From MGIIb-O1 sp002457595 (GTDB lineage: Archaea; Thermoplasmatota; Poseidoniia; Poseidoniales; Thalassarchaeaceae), in contig JBJLBO010000001.1 of assembly GCA_045568115.1 (NCBI GenBank), positions 620,001 to 684,000 on the forward strand: a stretch of DNA of 64,000 nt, in the 5' to 3' direction. Shown piece after piece: positions 19,083 through 28,582 of the stretch (positions are counted from its first letter, which is position 1; every line of letters starts with the position of its first letter). The notes under the pieces are model-generated. The model was not told where the DNA came from. It did no database searches and saw only the letters and a program-made list of their open reading frames with translations. A program made the translations under genes and the position numbers.

Positions 19083-19862
19083 GTGGGTGTAGACTTCAGG
19101 CGTTGGGCGAAGTGGGCTGCTGCCACTTCGTTCGTACTGCTATTGATGTTCCTCGCCTCATTTGGACCTGCTATGGATAAAATGCTTCCATTACTAGATC
19201 CAGAACAAGAAAACGTGGCAAAATTAGAGGAGGGGGGTTCGATTTCTGTCGAACTTACTGATACTAGATATTATGTGATTTTGAGGGTTGTTGAAGATGG
19301 AGTAAATCCGGCACCAGAGGTTAGATTAGTAGATTCTGATGGTGAAGAAATTCAAGGAAGTGCACCAACTTCATTGCACGTCGATCGTGAATTAGATGCT
19401 GGAGGGCCTAAATATAGGCCAGTTTTGGTTTATTATCCAAAAAATACTGCAAATTATACAATTCATAATGATGGTGACAATACGCTTTGGTTGGTGGATG
19501 ATGCTGCGGCAGAATCTGAAATGTTGAGGAATCCAATTGTATTGTTTATGGGCTCAACCTGTTGCTTTGGATTTATTATCGGTTTATTGGCAATAATATT
19601 TGCAATAATTTCAACGCGCCAAAAACCTCGTAATAAAGAGAAAGTAGTCAGTGGTCTAGTTATTGATGGAAGAGTAATGACAACTGATGAACTTTACAGA
19701 ATTCAAAAGGGAGAGGAAGTGAGTGCTAGCTCGTTCGCACAAGAAAAAGTAGCCGACCCATTTGTTTCTAGTGATACGGTGCCGGCTAAACAAAAAATAA
19801 TCCAGCAAGATTTGGACTCGGGAATAAATGAGGCTGAATGGAAAGAATGGGATCAAGGTTGA
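19083..19862 (+). CDS. Membrane protein of unknown function with extracytoplasmic domain
   Basis: Not recognised. The 259-residue protein has an N-terminal hydrophobic segment (ATSFVLLLMFLASFG, about 14-28), then about 130 residues rich in beta-type sequence (SISVELTDTRYYVILRVV; VLVYYPKNTANYTIHN) that would lie outside the cell, a second membrane segment at about 155-180, and an acidic cytoplasmic tail ending INEAEWKEWDQG. The start is a GTG. It follows top6A by 42 bases in the same direction and precedes a winged-helix regulator; it may be a small signalling or envelope protein. Confidence 0.55.
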   Translation: MGVDFRRWAKWAAATSFVLLLMFLASFGPAMDKMLPLLDPEQENVAKLEEGGSISVELTDTRYYVILRVVEDGVNPAPEVRLVDSDGEEIQGSAPTSLHVDRELDAGGPKYRPVLVYYPKNTANYTIHNDGDNTLWLVDDAAAESEMLRNPIVLFMGSTCCFGFIIGLLAIIFAIISTRQKPRNKEKVVSGLVIDGRVMTTDELYRIQKGEEVSASSFAQEKVADPFVSSDTVPAKQKIIQQDLDSGINEAEWKEWDQG

Positions 19863-19943
19863 GGATTGTAAATAGAAATCTAATGATTTTTCTTGCACTT
19901 GGGTTTTTATCTCACCCTCAACTACCTAACCTCGGGTTGGTTA

Positions 19944-20684
19944 GTGGTGGTCGGCTTTGATGAGGCTTTGAAAATCCTCGAAAACAAGGCACGTCGAGAT
20001 ATTTTGAAGCAATTGACAAAAGAGCCGCATTACCCTTTACAACTCTCAGAAATTCTAGATATCAGTCAACAAGCAGTTGTCAAACACCTTCGAGTACTAG
20101 AGGAGAACGGGTTTGTTGATTCAGAGAAATTTCCATCTCAAAAGGGCGGGCCTCCTAAGAAAATGTATACTGTAAATCAGTCTTTTTCACTCCGACTTGA
20201 TCTCGGGCCAAATCTGTTTCGAGCTGAACACCGCAATATGCCAGCAGGAGGAGCAATTCGTCTCTCATCACGTTTGCCTAGTGATCTAGGGGGTGTTGTA
20301 GATCGTATTGGGACTCGGCGACGCCTCCCTATGGGAGAAGCGATGTCTATGCTTTCAGAAATGGACCTGGCTCTAGAAAAAATAGATGAGCAGCGAGATG
20401 CAATCGTTGCCTTACATCAACAAGTTATGCAGAAAGTTGCGCCATCAATTGATGATTCATCTCAGTCATATGAAGAGCGTCAACTCGCACACGCTATGCT
20501 CAATCAACCTAGAAGGCCTCTTGACTTGGATCTCTTTTCCCAAGGTTTACGAATTCAATCGATGGATGCTGAACAGATGATGCAAGGGTTGCGTGAACGA
20601 CTCCTTAGGGACTTCGCAGCAAAGGGCGGGACTCTTGTCGCAGCAAAAGAGGGGACACCTCTCCCGTGGTGGTTAGTTCGTTGA
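19944..20684 (+). CDS. ArsR-type winged-helix transcriptional regulator
   Basis: DNA-binding regulator. The N-terminal 85 residues form a winged helix: LKILENKARRDILKQL, PLQLSEILDISQQAVVKHLRVLEENGFV, and a wing with GGPPKKMYTV. The remaining 160 residues (helical, with LSEMDLALEKIDEQRDAIVALHQQV as a likely coiled coil) are not recognised and could be a dimerisation or sensing domain. No Cys cluster for metal sensing is seen. The frame extends back to a TTG at 19893; the GTG at 19944 fits the family N-terminus better. A possible target is its upstream membrane-protein neighbour, by position only. Confidence 0.7.
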   Translation: MVVGFDEALKILENKARRDILKQLTKEPHYPLQLSEILDISQQAVVKHLRVLEENGFVDSEKFPSQKGGPPKKMYTVNQSFSLRLDLGPNLFRAEHRNMPAGGAIRLSSRLPSDLGGVVDRIGTRRRLPMGEAMSMLSEMDLALEKIDEQRDAIVALHQQVMQKVAPSIDDSSQSYEERQLAHAMLNQPRRPLDLDLFSQGLRIQSMDAEQMMQGLRERLLRDFAAKGGTLVAAKEGTPLPWWLVR

Positions 20685-23600
20685 TTAGAAAATCATGTCT
20701 TCATCATTAATATTTGATACCAAACTGCTTTTCTCATTGAATCTTGAAATTGCTTCCATTCGTCGGCCATACATCACAACTCCTGCTACTCCCATCAAAG
20801 CTACCGTAGCGGAAAGAATGATTGCGGGTACAGAATATTGAGCAACAATTTCAACACCTACGTCAAGAATTCCAAAATTAGAGCCTATTTCTTGTTGGAC
20901 TAATAAGAAATTATTATCTTCATTAGATTCAACAATCATATTTTCAGGGTCTATAACCACTACTACATCATGAGAGCCGGCCTCCACCAGATATAGTAGA
21001 GTAATTGTAGGAGGGTTATCATTAGGATTGGTGTCTTGATTCATCACTGCCTCAATCGATTGCCTGTAGGCAATATTGTCTTCATGACATCCGTTTTTCT
21101 TAATTGAAGAAATTGATTGATCCACACAAAGAACAATGTCTACATCTGTGGCGTGTATATTTCCTACATTTTGAATCTGGATGTTGACTGAAATCATTTC
21201 ACCAACAGATGCGCGTGCGTTGGAAATTTCAGCTCTGGGTTCATTGCCATCGATTCCTGCAAATTTAAGATCCGGGGCGCGAAGTCGGAGTTCAAGAATT
21301 TGCTCATTTGTATCACAATTAGGATGGTAGTTATCAGGAACTCCGTCGGCATTAGCGTCTAATGTGCAGGAATCTTCCCATGATGGGGTTTCATCAATAT
21401 CTCCATCGACTTCTGAAGAACCTGAATCTGATAATACTTTAATCCCCAATTCTCTATCACTTAGTACGGCTGCTGGATCAATTGAAACAATTGCAACAAT
21501 TTGTAGTGTTGTATAAGCAGGCATAATTGGCAGAGTTACTGTTCCGGGATTTGCTCCACTTGCCGTTTTGAAACACTGATCTGGTTCAGGATCTTCTGAA
21601 ACAGTTAGGACGACGCATGGGTTTTCAATTGCATATTCAGTATCGAAATCAGCTAATATTGCGAAGTCGACCTCCCAACCAGATAGAGAATTCATGCCTG
21701 GATTTTGGTCCCAATCATCAATAATTTTCGTATGATTGTGCAATGTCGGTTGGTCCGCTACATTGCCAAAATTAGACACATTCATTGTGTAGCGGACAAC
21801 ACGCCCTGGAGCAGTTGTCTTAATTCTTGACTCAATAGCAGGATCTATTTCTATTCTTATATCATGTGATTCTTTGACATCGATATGCAACTCAATCACA
21901 TCTCTTAATCTTGTGATTCCGTCTTGCCCCTCTTCCTCACTTAGAACGTCTAATTTAACGGTGTATTGGCCTGCAAATGTCATTTGAGGGACATTGACCA
22001 TAATTGGAATTTCTTGTGATTCATCTCTCCCTAATTCTTCGAACAGCATCCTTGGGATCTCTATATCCCAAATGTCTGGGTTCCCCTCACTGTCATAAAT
22101 TGAGTTAATCGTGATATCATAACGATCTGGCCCATTGCCTTCATTCTCAATTAATGTATCTAGTTGGAACGATTCGCCAGGATATAACTCAAGATTAGTA
22201 TCCTGAGTAGTGGCTTCTAGTTCATATTCTTGGAATACATTGGTAACTAAGAGAGAGGAGTCTCTGATTCGTGGTGAACCTTCAAGATTAGCGCGAACCG
22301 TAAGGGCCTCACCAATCCCGGCAGTCGCATTGTGTGGAGAACACACCTCAACACCAACGGGATATGTCCCTACGGGCCATAATCCTCCGTTGGAAGGGGT
22401 TGGTTCATTCTGCTCATTCGTGCCATCAAATTGTAATTCTGCAGTCCAATGATCATGTCTCCAAGTCTGTTCTGAAATCTCTGAAGGACGGTCTTCGGGG
22501 CCTCCTTGAATTGTGAAAATCAAATATCCTGCTGTGTAATATTTACTCACTTGTATGGTATAATCAGCACAATTTCCAGGCAATACATAATCTGTGTTTA
22601 AACCCTCAACATTAAAAATAATATTACCCGAACTCTTAACGGAAACGTTAACCCATAATTCAAGAACATCGTAAGTTCCTCTATCTAATGACAGGACCGG
22701 TTCACCCTCTGACCATCCCTTCAGATAAAGTACGAATGTGCCTGGATCTTGATCTTCTGGAATGTTGATTTCTAGATTTTGGGAGGACGATACTCCTGGG
22801 TCAAGACTTTTTGACGTTGGGAAATTTACATTCCAACCAAATTGCAACCCCCATTCCTCTTGGCCTTCTGTAGTAGAGGTGTCATAGAATTGGAATGTGT
22901 CTCTGACATTGCCTGTATTTGTGATAGTGATTGAAAATGATGCTGTTTCTCCTTGTTCAACATCTACTTGGTAACTACTAGTATCAAGATTAATCCCATG
23001 GACTACATCCATCAGAGTTAGTGTAATCAATTCATCTCTAATAGCAGGATCTTTGTAAGATTCGGCAATTATTGATATTGTGGCGATTTCATCTTGGTTG
23101 GCTTGGTATATTGTTGGAGCTCTAACTCGCATGTACAATGGGAGGTTTTCTCCGCCTCTCAAAAACACCGGTGTTGATTCAAAAATAGGCGTGTTATTTG
23201 TTGCAAAGAATAGCGTGGCTGTCCAATTATTAGGCACTCCATTCATAGTCACTGAATAAGTATCTGCAACTAACTCTGGAGGGCCAGGTGTTGGGTTTGA
23301 AATTGAAAAGTTGAAGGTTGTTTGTTGACTTGGCTCAATTGTGTGATAGAATGTTTCGAATTCGTTTAGATTGAGGTCAACAATTCCCGTAAGAATATGA
23401 ACATAACAAATCGTATACTTGCCACCATTGTTTTCAGAATTGCATTTATTTTTATCAGACCAAGCAATATGAACTCCACTTCCTAGATCGTTAGTGAAAG
23501 CAGGTGGTTGGCCAGATAATGGGTCTTTCATATTATTTGGGCCAAGCTTGTCAGAGGACCATTCGCTAACCTCAAATATTTCCCATTCATCAAAAATCGC

Positions 23601-24413
23601 AGACGCTTGAGAGTTAAGAGGAAAACCATCTGGATATGCTTCATTAGTATTGTTCAAGCGGGTATAGAAAACTGCTTCCCCCTGAGTTTCATTCATATTA
23701 TCCAACCATGCGATATGGACATTGTCAAATTGATCTGTAAGAATTTCGGGCATATGCGAATTCGCCCCTTCGGGCCTTTGTGGGTCTAATCCATCCATTC
23801 CTTCAAGGTTTGAAATTGGAGAGGGGGTAATTTGACGAATTCCAAAGGAAGGGAGTCCTTCTGGGACTCCGTCCCATGCAGCCGTGCCACGAAGTCTTAG
23901 TCTCGTGTAGTATATCTCATAATTTACATCCAATGAGAATCCGTAGGGGCGCCCATCCATCCAAGCCAAGTGTGTATTTCCAGAAGTATCTATAGCAATA
24001 GAGGGATGGAGGCTGTAGGCGTCCTGAAGTGTAATTCGAGTGTCATTTACCACCACTAAATGGCCATATCCTAGTGCGTCTTGGGAAGGCCCTATGTCTT
24101 CCTGATAACTATTCCCCGCTACCACTTTTGTACCAGGGTCGCCTTTTACCCACCCACTTTCTGGAGAAGGCCTTTCCAATAATGAATACGGGTCAAGAAC
24201 GGTCATGAAAATTTCACGAGAATTGTTTGTTGACAGCTTAACCATTTCATTAACTAATTCTTGCATCTGCTCCTGCTGAACTGGATGATGCTGGGAAGGA
24301 CTAAACATTCCCCCGCCCGCGTGTGTGCTTCCGGATTGTACTGCCCGGGCAAACCCGTGGTGTATGTAGGATTGCCAGATCAAGCCAGTGGGGCACTCTG
24401 CAAGATCGCGCAT
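20685..24413 (-). CDS. C-terminal part of a giant frameshifted surface protein (CARDB-like domains, C-terminal anchor)
   Basis: Frame continues the 24301-25818 gene after a one-base shift; its own ATG at 24413 is preceded at once by a stop, and the first residues (MRDLAECPTG) look like the end of the VWA domain begun upstream. Then follow more propeller-like repeats of the form SIAIDTSGNTHLAWMDG, several beta-sandwich domains with NEW3/CARDB-like patterns (VEQGETASFSITITNTGNVRDTF; ISVNIQIQNVGNIHATDVDI), Ca-binding-like Asp-rich stretches (LDANADGVPDNYHPNCD), and a C-terminal membrane helix (VPAIILSATVALMGVAGVVMYG) with a short basic/acidic tail. It would be a cell-surface protein anchored by its C-terminus, perhaps adhesive. 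Confidence 0.75.
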   Translation of the reverse strand: MRDLAECPTGLIWQSYIHHGFARAVQSGSTHAGGGMFSPSQHHPVQQEQMQELVNEMVKLSTNNSREIFMTVLDPYSLLERPSPESGWVKGDPGTKVVAGNSYQEDIGPSQDALGYGHLVVVNDTRITLQDAYSLHPSIAIDTSGNTHLAWMDGRPYGFSLDVNYEIYYTRLRLRGTAAWDGVPEGLPSFGIRQITPSPISNLEGMDGLDPQRPEGANSHMPEILTDQFDNVHIAWLDNMNETQGEAVFYTRLNNTNEAYPDGFPLNSQASAIFDEWEIFEVSEWSSDKLGPNNMKDPLSGQPPAFTNDLGSGVHIAWSDKNKCNSENNGGKYTICYVHILTGIVDLNLNEFETFYHTIEPSQQTTFNFSISNPTPGPPELVADTYSVTMNGVPNNWTATLFFATNNTPIFESTPVFLRGGENLPLYMRVRAPTIYQANQDEIATISIIAESYKDPAIRDELITLTLMDVVHGINLDTSSYQVDVEQGETASFSITITNTGNVRDTFQFYDTSTTEGQEEWGLQFGWNVNFPTSKSLDPGVSSSQNLEINIPEDQDPGTFVLYLKGWSEGEPVLSLDRGTYDVLELWVNVSVKSSGNIIFNVEGLNTDYVLPGNCADYTIQVSKYYTAGYLIFTIQGGPEDRPSEISEQTWRHDHWTAELQFDGTNEQNEPTPSNGGLWPVGTYPVGVEVCSPHNATAGIGEALTVRANLEGSPRIRDSSLLVTNVFQEYELEATTQDTNLELYPGESFQLDTLIENEGNGPDRYDITINSIYDSEGNPDIWDIEIPRMLFEELGRDESQEIPIMVNVPQMTFAGQYTVKLDVLSEEEGQDGITRLRDVIELHIDVKESHDIRIEIDPAIESRIKTTAPGRVVRYTMNVSNFGNVADQPTLHNHTKIIDDWDQNPGMNSLSGWEVDFAILADFDTEYAIENPCVVLTVSEDPEPDQCFKTASGANPGTVTLPIMPAYTTLQIVAIVSIDPAAVLSDRELGIKVLSDSGSSEVDGDIDETPSWEDSCTLDANADGVPDNYHPNCDTNEQILELRLRAPDLKFAGIDGNEPRAEISNARASVGEMISVNIQIQNVGNIHATDVDIVLCVDQSISSIKKNGCHEDNIAYRQSIEAVMNQDTNPNDNPPTITLLYLVEAGSHDVVVVIDPENMIVESNEDNNFLLVQQEIGSNFGILDVGVEIVAQYSVPAIILSATVALMGVAGVVMYGRRMEAISRFNEKSSLVSNINDEDMIF

Positions 24414-25818
24414 TTCGCCAGCCTACACTGGCAGACGATGAGACCCAAAGTGGAACGGGGCTCACTTCGGCTAATACACAGGCGTCGTGGGCTTCTTCAA
24501 TTGACTGGATATCCTGTGGATCTTGGCTATTGCCATCATATGCATTCTCGTCGGACACTGGAATGACTATCCTTGTTGCATTTGGATTCCAGCGATGGTC
24601 CGTTGGAGTAGTGGGAGGATCGGCAAGATTGCCTAGTCGGCCCTGAGCGTCTCTCCACGACAAGCATGCCCAGGTGCTTGAGGGACCCCATGCTTCAGAA
24701 CCTAGGCCACCGCCATCGCTAGTAATTGAAATTGAGTTTCCATTAAACATGATGTTGTTTAACCTCCGCATACCTCCACTATCGTCGCCGGGGGTTATCC
24801 CAAGAGGGGTTGTTCGGGGCCCCTCATTCCCATTACCGCCAGTGCAGAATATGGCTGTAGCACAATTACCACTTGTCACAGGCATGTCCCCGCCTATTGC
24901 ATAGAGAGTTTCGTAAACTGTCATATTTGCTGTCAATAACATCGGCTTAAGTCCAGGGAAATATGAACCGCCGGAAAAGAAAGTACCGCCATAAAATACT
25001 GTGCACATATCTGCCCAAGCTGAATTCATTGAGCCTGAAGTATCTACTGGAATCACCATTTCGACTTTTCCACCACGTGTATCATCCCAAACAATCTGAA
25101 CAAAATCATCTGCATCAATAGCGATGTCTGGATGTTCCTTGTAACCAATAATGGGGGTAAGTAATGTATTACCAATAGCAACTTCTGCTGTCCTTGTTGC
25201 ATCCTCGATTTCAAACATTGTATAGAATATCTGAGGTTGTTGGTAGAATTTACCTAATTCTTCATAGGAATCCTCCCAAACAATGTGTGGATTGTTTTGA
25301 GAGTCTACAGCTATAGCGGGCCAATCTCGGTTTTGAGAATTGTAAGCGACCCACTTGTCATCTACCACAGAGAAAATTCCTAATGCATCTGCAGCAGACC
25401 CATCTTGGTTATCTTCACTAGGATCAAGTAGAGTGTAGAGGATTTCATGTGTTCCCGACTTATCAACCCAAACAATGTGGACTCGGTCATCATGATCAAC
25501 TGCAATATCGGGATGCCATGCTCGATGAGACCCTGGGTTAGATATCTGTGTATCATCAATCAGAGTCTGGCCTCTGTTATTGAGCATCTTGTAGTACAGG
25601 TGTTGTGTGTTTTGGCTCCAAACAAAGTGCGTGTTACCTGCTGAATCCGCAGCGATTGCAACCATCCTATTGTCGTGTGTATCTTCGGTTACTTGTATTG
25701 CATCAGTCAAAACTATTGCACTTCCTTGTGCGGTATTTGAAATTTCAATCGCTGCAAATGTGCTCATCAACATAATGAGAACCATTGTGATACTGTTCCT
25801 TATCTTCATTGTCTCCAT
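24301..25818 (-). CDS. N-terminal part of a giant frameshifted surface protein (signal peptide, propeller repeats, VWA)
   Basis: The 505-residue frame starts with a signal peptide (KIRNSITMVLIMLMSTFAAIEI) preceded by an AGGAGGG ribosome binding site. Residues 50-260 hold repeats such as NTHFVWSQN, RVHIVWVDKSG, NPHIVWEDS and VQIVWDDTRGG, resembling BNR/sialidase-type propeller blades. A von Willebrand A domain follows, with the MIDAS motif DTSGS. The last 40 residues (from about WRNARSC) look unlike protein of this type, and the natural continuation lies one base out of frame in the 20685-24413 gene. Deleting one base near 24420 gives a continuous protein of about 1710 residues. It may be a sequencing error, a pseudogene or a recoding site. 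Confidence 0.75.
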   Translation of the reverse strand: METMKIRNSITMVLIMLMSTFAAIEISNTAQGSAIVLTDAIQVTEDTHDNRMVAIAADSAGNTHFVWSQNTQHLYYKMLNNRGQTLIDDTQISNPGSHRAWHPDIAVDHDDRVHIVWVDKSGTHEILYTLLDPSEDNQDGSAADALGIFSVVDDKWVAYNSQNRDWPAIAVDSQNNPHIVWEDSYEELGKFYQQPQIFYTMFEIEDATRTAEVAIGNTLLTPIIGYKEHPDIAIDADDFVQIVWDDTRGGKVEMVIPVDTSGSMNSAWADMCTVFYGGTFFSGGSYFPGLKPMLLTANMTVYETLYAIGGDMPVTSGNCATAIFCTGGNGNEGPRTTPLGITPGDDSGGMRRLNNIMFNGNSISITSDGGGLGSEAWGPSSTWACLSWRDAQGRLGNLADPPTTPTDHRWNPNATRIVIPVSDENAYDGNSQDPQDIQSIEEAHDACVLAEVSPVPLWVSSSASVGWRNARSCRVPHWLDLAILHTPRVCPGSTIRKHTRGRGNV

Positions 25819-25967
25819 AATGCACCCTCCTAGATTGCCCCTACAACACCTTAACTCGTTTGATTACGATACTTAACCTCAACCCTCACGCGTCACGCGA
25901 GCGCGTGAGAAAATGTGCAATAGAACAGAGTATGAAAAAGAAATGAAATTCACGAGTTTTTCCTATC

Positions 25968-26603
25968 TTATACCCATTTATCAGGGTCGAAATCTGAGCC
26001 AAAACCACCAGTTTCATCAGTATCAATTGAAGCTGACTCTGACTTAGGAGAATTAGTTGAATGAGATTGTTTTTTTGCCTTTTTGGCAATCCAATCATCT
26101 ACAGGCCCGGGTTTGCCAACGCCTTTGCCATAACTAAATTTTATTTGGTGTATTAATTCTAATTTTGTTAACCATACTCTGCGCATGGTATGCATAAACT
26201 CATTCTGAGTTAGTCCGTCAAACCAAACGGGGCGAGATAAATTGAATGCTTGCAAAGGCCCGGGTGAATCATCTTTAGGTTTCCCTACATGCAACACCCA
26301 ATCAAGATCTGCTCTAGTAAGTTGAAGGCGTGTAGAATGTAGCCATTCTTCCCACTCGTCTGAATCCTCTATTGCGTGCTCCTTCATCTCATTCTGTTGA
26401 CCTTCATCTACACGTGTGATAGAATATATTAGGACTAAATTTCGATTTTTAGGAATTACGATATTGAAAACATGGCCTTGTTTTGTGGGAGGATATTTGA
26501 TGTGGAGGTGTATCAAGGCCTGAGCGTCTGTGACTACTTTGAATTCGAGCCGCTCACTGGTGAGCCATTCCTGAACTTTGGCCGCCGCTGTGCTACCGTT
26601 CAT
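25968..26603 (-). CDS. Archaeal conserved protein, possibly DUF2299-like
   Basis: The 211-residue protein has an alpha/beta N-terminal domain (AAAKVQEWLTSERLEFKVV, LIHLHIKYPPTKQGHVFNIVIPKNRNLVLIYSITRV) that resembles the archaeal DUF2299 family, which has no known function. It continues with a helical region (LTQNEFMHTMRRVWLTKLELIHQIKF) and ends in a low-complexity Ser/Lys tail and an acidic GSDFDPDKWV. It is cytoplasmic as far as can be seen. The next gene upstream, an acyltransferase, ends 20 bases away on the same strand. The family assignment is tentative. Confidence 0.5.
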   Translation of the reverse strand: MNGSTAAAKVQEWLTSERLEFKVVTDAQALIHLHIKYPPTKQGHVFNIVIPKNRNLVLIYSITRVDEGQQNEMKEHAIEDSDEWEEWLHSTRLQLTRADLDWVLHVGKPKDDSPGPLQAFNLSRPVWFDGLTQNEFMHTMRRVWLTKLELIHQIKFSYGKGVGKPGPVDDWIAKKAKKQSHSTNSPKSESASIDTDETGGFGSDFDPDKWV

Positions 26604-26623
26604 AGAGTGTCCATCGAGGCGTC

Positions 26624-28114
26624 CTATTTGAGAGCGCCGAGATGGGTATTGATGGATTTAAGGAGGAGATTGAGTTTTTTCCCGTCTTCACTACGAGACA
26701 ATTTTACTCGTCTTCTAGACGTCATGAAATCATTCCATAAATCATATCCATGGATGAAAAATAATGTTGATTCCGCGACGATGAAAAGACCAACTAATCC
26801 TGGTAAAATATCCGAGGTGGATAATGCGGTTCCTTGAAGCAATAATAGCGAGATAATCACTAATGGCGTCCAAAACAACAGAGGTGAAAACATCCCTGCA
26901 AGAAGGAAATATGTTGTTCGTGAGTCTATTCCCTCGTCGCCCTCTTCAGCCATATATTTTGCAATAGATGATAGCACTATATTTGCAGGGATGGCAATTG
27001 GAGAAGACACTATCATTAAGAGAGTTCCAAGTATGCCCCTTAGGCGATCATTATTGCTCATTCCTCGCAATTCATTAGACGGAGATATTGCATCGGCATA
27101 GAGGTTATTTTGATGTAATATTTCTGCCGCTTCAGTGGCCTCATCGAGTAATTGAGGGTCTTTGGTGTCAACCATATCCGCCCTTACTTCTCTAGTGCTG
27201 TGCACTTCTTCTGATAATTTTTGAATCGGTTTTTCTGAATTATTAGCCTCAATGTTTGCAATCAGTTTTTGCGCGCGATATGTGGGCCAATCAGGAGTAT
27301 CTGGAGTTAGGGGGGCTAATGTGTCAAACATCTTTTGTCGAAGGTTGATTGTGTCTTCACGTGGAGGTTCGACCCATGTTCCAGATGCTAGAGCGGCTCT
27401 GTCACTTGCAGAATACACTGAAGGTATTTCGATGGCCTCGCCGAATTCCACATAGGAATCTGTGCGGAACCAATAGTGGGTCTTCCAATGGAGGCCTACA
27501 GTTTGAATTACAGGTGGTGGTAAATTCCGTTCCTCTGCTATTGCTGCCGCAGCAAGTGCTGCTCTCGGCGAACCTGTTCGAAGAGCGTGTAGGCGAGAGT
27601 CTTGGTGGGATTTGCCCTCAGGCATTATGACAGCAGAATGACCAGCTGCAAGACAAGAGGCAGCAGTCAACATTCCTCGTTCATTGATGTATTTAGCGAA
27701 TTCAACATCTACTACTCCAGCTTCTATCTCGGCTCGACGCAGCACTGGTTGTGCTCCGAATCTACGAGACCACCAACCAATGAATGGGCGAGTAATCAAA
27801 TCATGGCGGCCTAGAGAGATTACTCGTTTCTTCTGAATACGCATAATCACCATCGGATCGACTAAACCATTGATGTGTGTTGACACATAGATCACTCCAC
27901 CATCTACTGGAGGAAGGGGGTCGTTCTCTGAATGGCGGAATATAGCTGCATTTCCAAACTCAAACATGAGGTTGAGAAGGCCACTAAATAACCGATTTCC
28001 TGGATGTTTTCCTGAATGATCCCAAGGAACTTTTTCCAATTTGGCGCGGTTCAATCGAGTTGCACTCACTGAGAGTTCCGGGGGGATCTCTGGTGCGTTC
28101 TCTTTGTCGACCAC
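26624..28114 (-). CDS. PlsC-like acyltransferase with C-terminal membrane domain
   Basis: Member of the lysophosphatidate/glycerophosphate acyltransferase superfamily. The catalytic block is VSTHINGLVDPMVI, an H-x5-D spacing rather than the common H-x4-D, as in some GPAT-type and Sct1/Gpt2-like enzymes. Downstream blocks fit: RRFGAQPVLRR, and the PEGKSHQD block that matches the usual EGTRS region. Residues 300-370 are helical and charged, and two strong membrane segments lie at about 385-460 (FSPLLFWTPLVIISLLLL; LPGLVGLFIVAESTLFFI). The 496-residue size is about twice a minimal PlsC. The start is a GTG. Its presence in an archaeon with ether-lipid genes is notable; substrate unknown. Confidence 0.75.
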   Translation of the reverse strand: MVDKENAPEIPPELSVSATRLNRAKLEKVPWDHSGKHPGNRLFSGLLNLMFEFGNAAIFRHSENDPLPPVDGGVIYVSTHINGLVDPMVIMRIQKKRVISLGRHDLITRPFIGWWSRRFGAQPVLRRAEIEAGVVDVEFAKYINERGMLTAASCLAAGHSAVIMPEGKSHQDSRLHALRTGSPRAALAAAAIAEERNLPPPVIQTVGLHWKTHYWFRTDSYVEFGEAIEIPSVYSASDRAALASGTWVEPPREDTINLRQKMFDTLAPLTPDTPDWPTYRAQKLIANIEANNSEKPIQKLSEEVHSTREVRADMVDTKDPQLLDEATEAAEILHQNNLYADAISPSNELRGMSNNDRLRGILGTLLMIVSSPIAIPANIVLSSIAKYMAEEGDEGIDSRTTYFLLAGMFSPLLFWTPLVIISLLLLQGTALSTSDILPGLVGLFIVAESTLFFIHGYDLWNDFMTSRRRVKLSRSEDGKKLNLLLKSINTHLGALK

Positions 28115-28153
28115 AGCCTCACGAAGAGGGAGGGGGTTGAGAATACACCGATT

Positions 28154-28573
28154 CTACTGTGTGGCCTCAAATATACTTTCAGCGAGCACTTTAGCGCCCT
28201 CGTGATCTATCTTTCCATATTTCCATAAAAACGAGTGAGTGGAGTCGGGATATCGCGGAATTATGTGAATATGTACGTGGGCGACGGACATTCCCGCCTC
28301 GTGCCCATTGTTCTGAATTAGATTGTATGCTGTCGCCCCTGTTGCTTTGAGTACAGCACTACTAACAATTGGTAATGCCCTACCAAGGGCTGCTGCAGAT
28401 TCTAGACTAAGTTGATCCATCGAAGGAGCTGGCTCTTTTGGTACAACCAATGTATGACCTCTTGTTAGAGGTTGAATATCTAAGAATGCAATAATGAGAT
28501 TATCCTCATACACTTTGTGACAGGGCAATTCTCCGTTGATGATTTGGGTGAAGATTGTTGGTTCTTCACTCAT
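28154..28573 (-). CDS. HIT-family nucleotide hydrolase or transferase
   Basis: The 139-residue protein shows the histidine triad AHVHIHIIPRYP (about 97-108), the N-terminal ELPCHKVYEDN segment and LVVPKEPAPS, all standard for the Hint/HinT branch. Such enzymes hydrolyse purine nucleotide phosphoramidates or adenylylated intermediates. Length is normal. It lies 9 bases downstream of a flavoprotein gene and 39 bases upstream of the acyltransferase in one minus-strand run. Confidence 0.88.
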   Translation of the reverse strand: MSEEPTIFTQIINGELPCHKVYEDNLIIAFLDIQPLTRGHTLVVPKEPAPSMDQLSLESAAALGRALPIVSSAVLKATGATAYNLIQNNGHEAGMSVAHVHIHIIPRYPDSTHSFLWKYGKIDHEGAKVLAESIFEATQ

Positions 28574-28582
28574 TGATAACCC

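Noticed and set aside
24261..24646. Plus-strand reading frames of about 100 codons around the frameshift
   Set aside because: They are antisense to the VWA protein and show no domain, ribosome binding site or conserved pattern.
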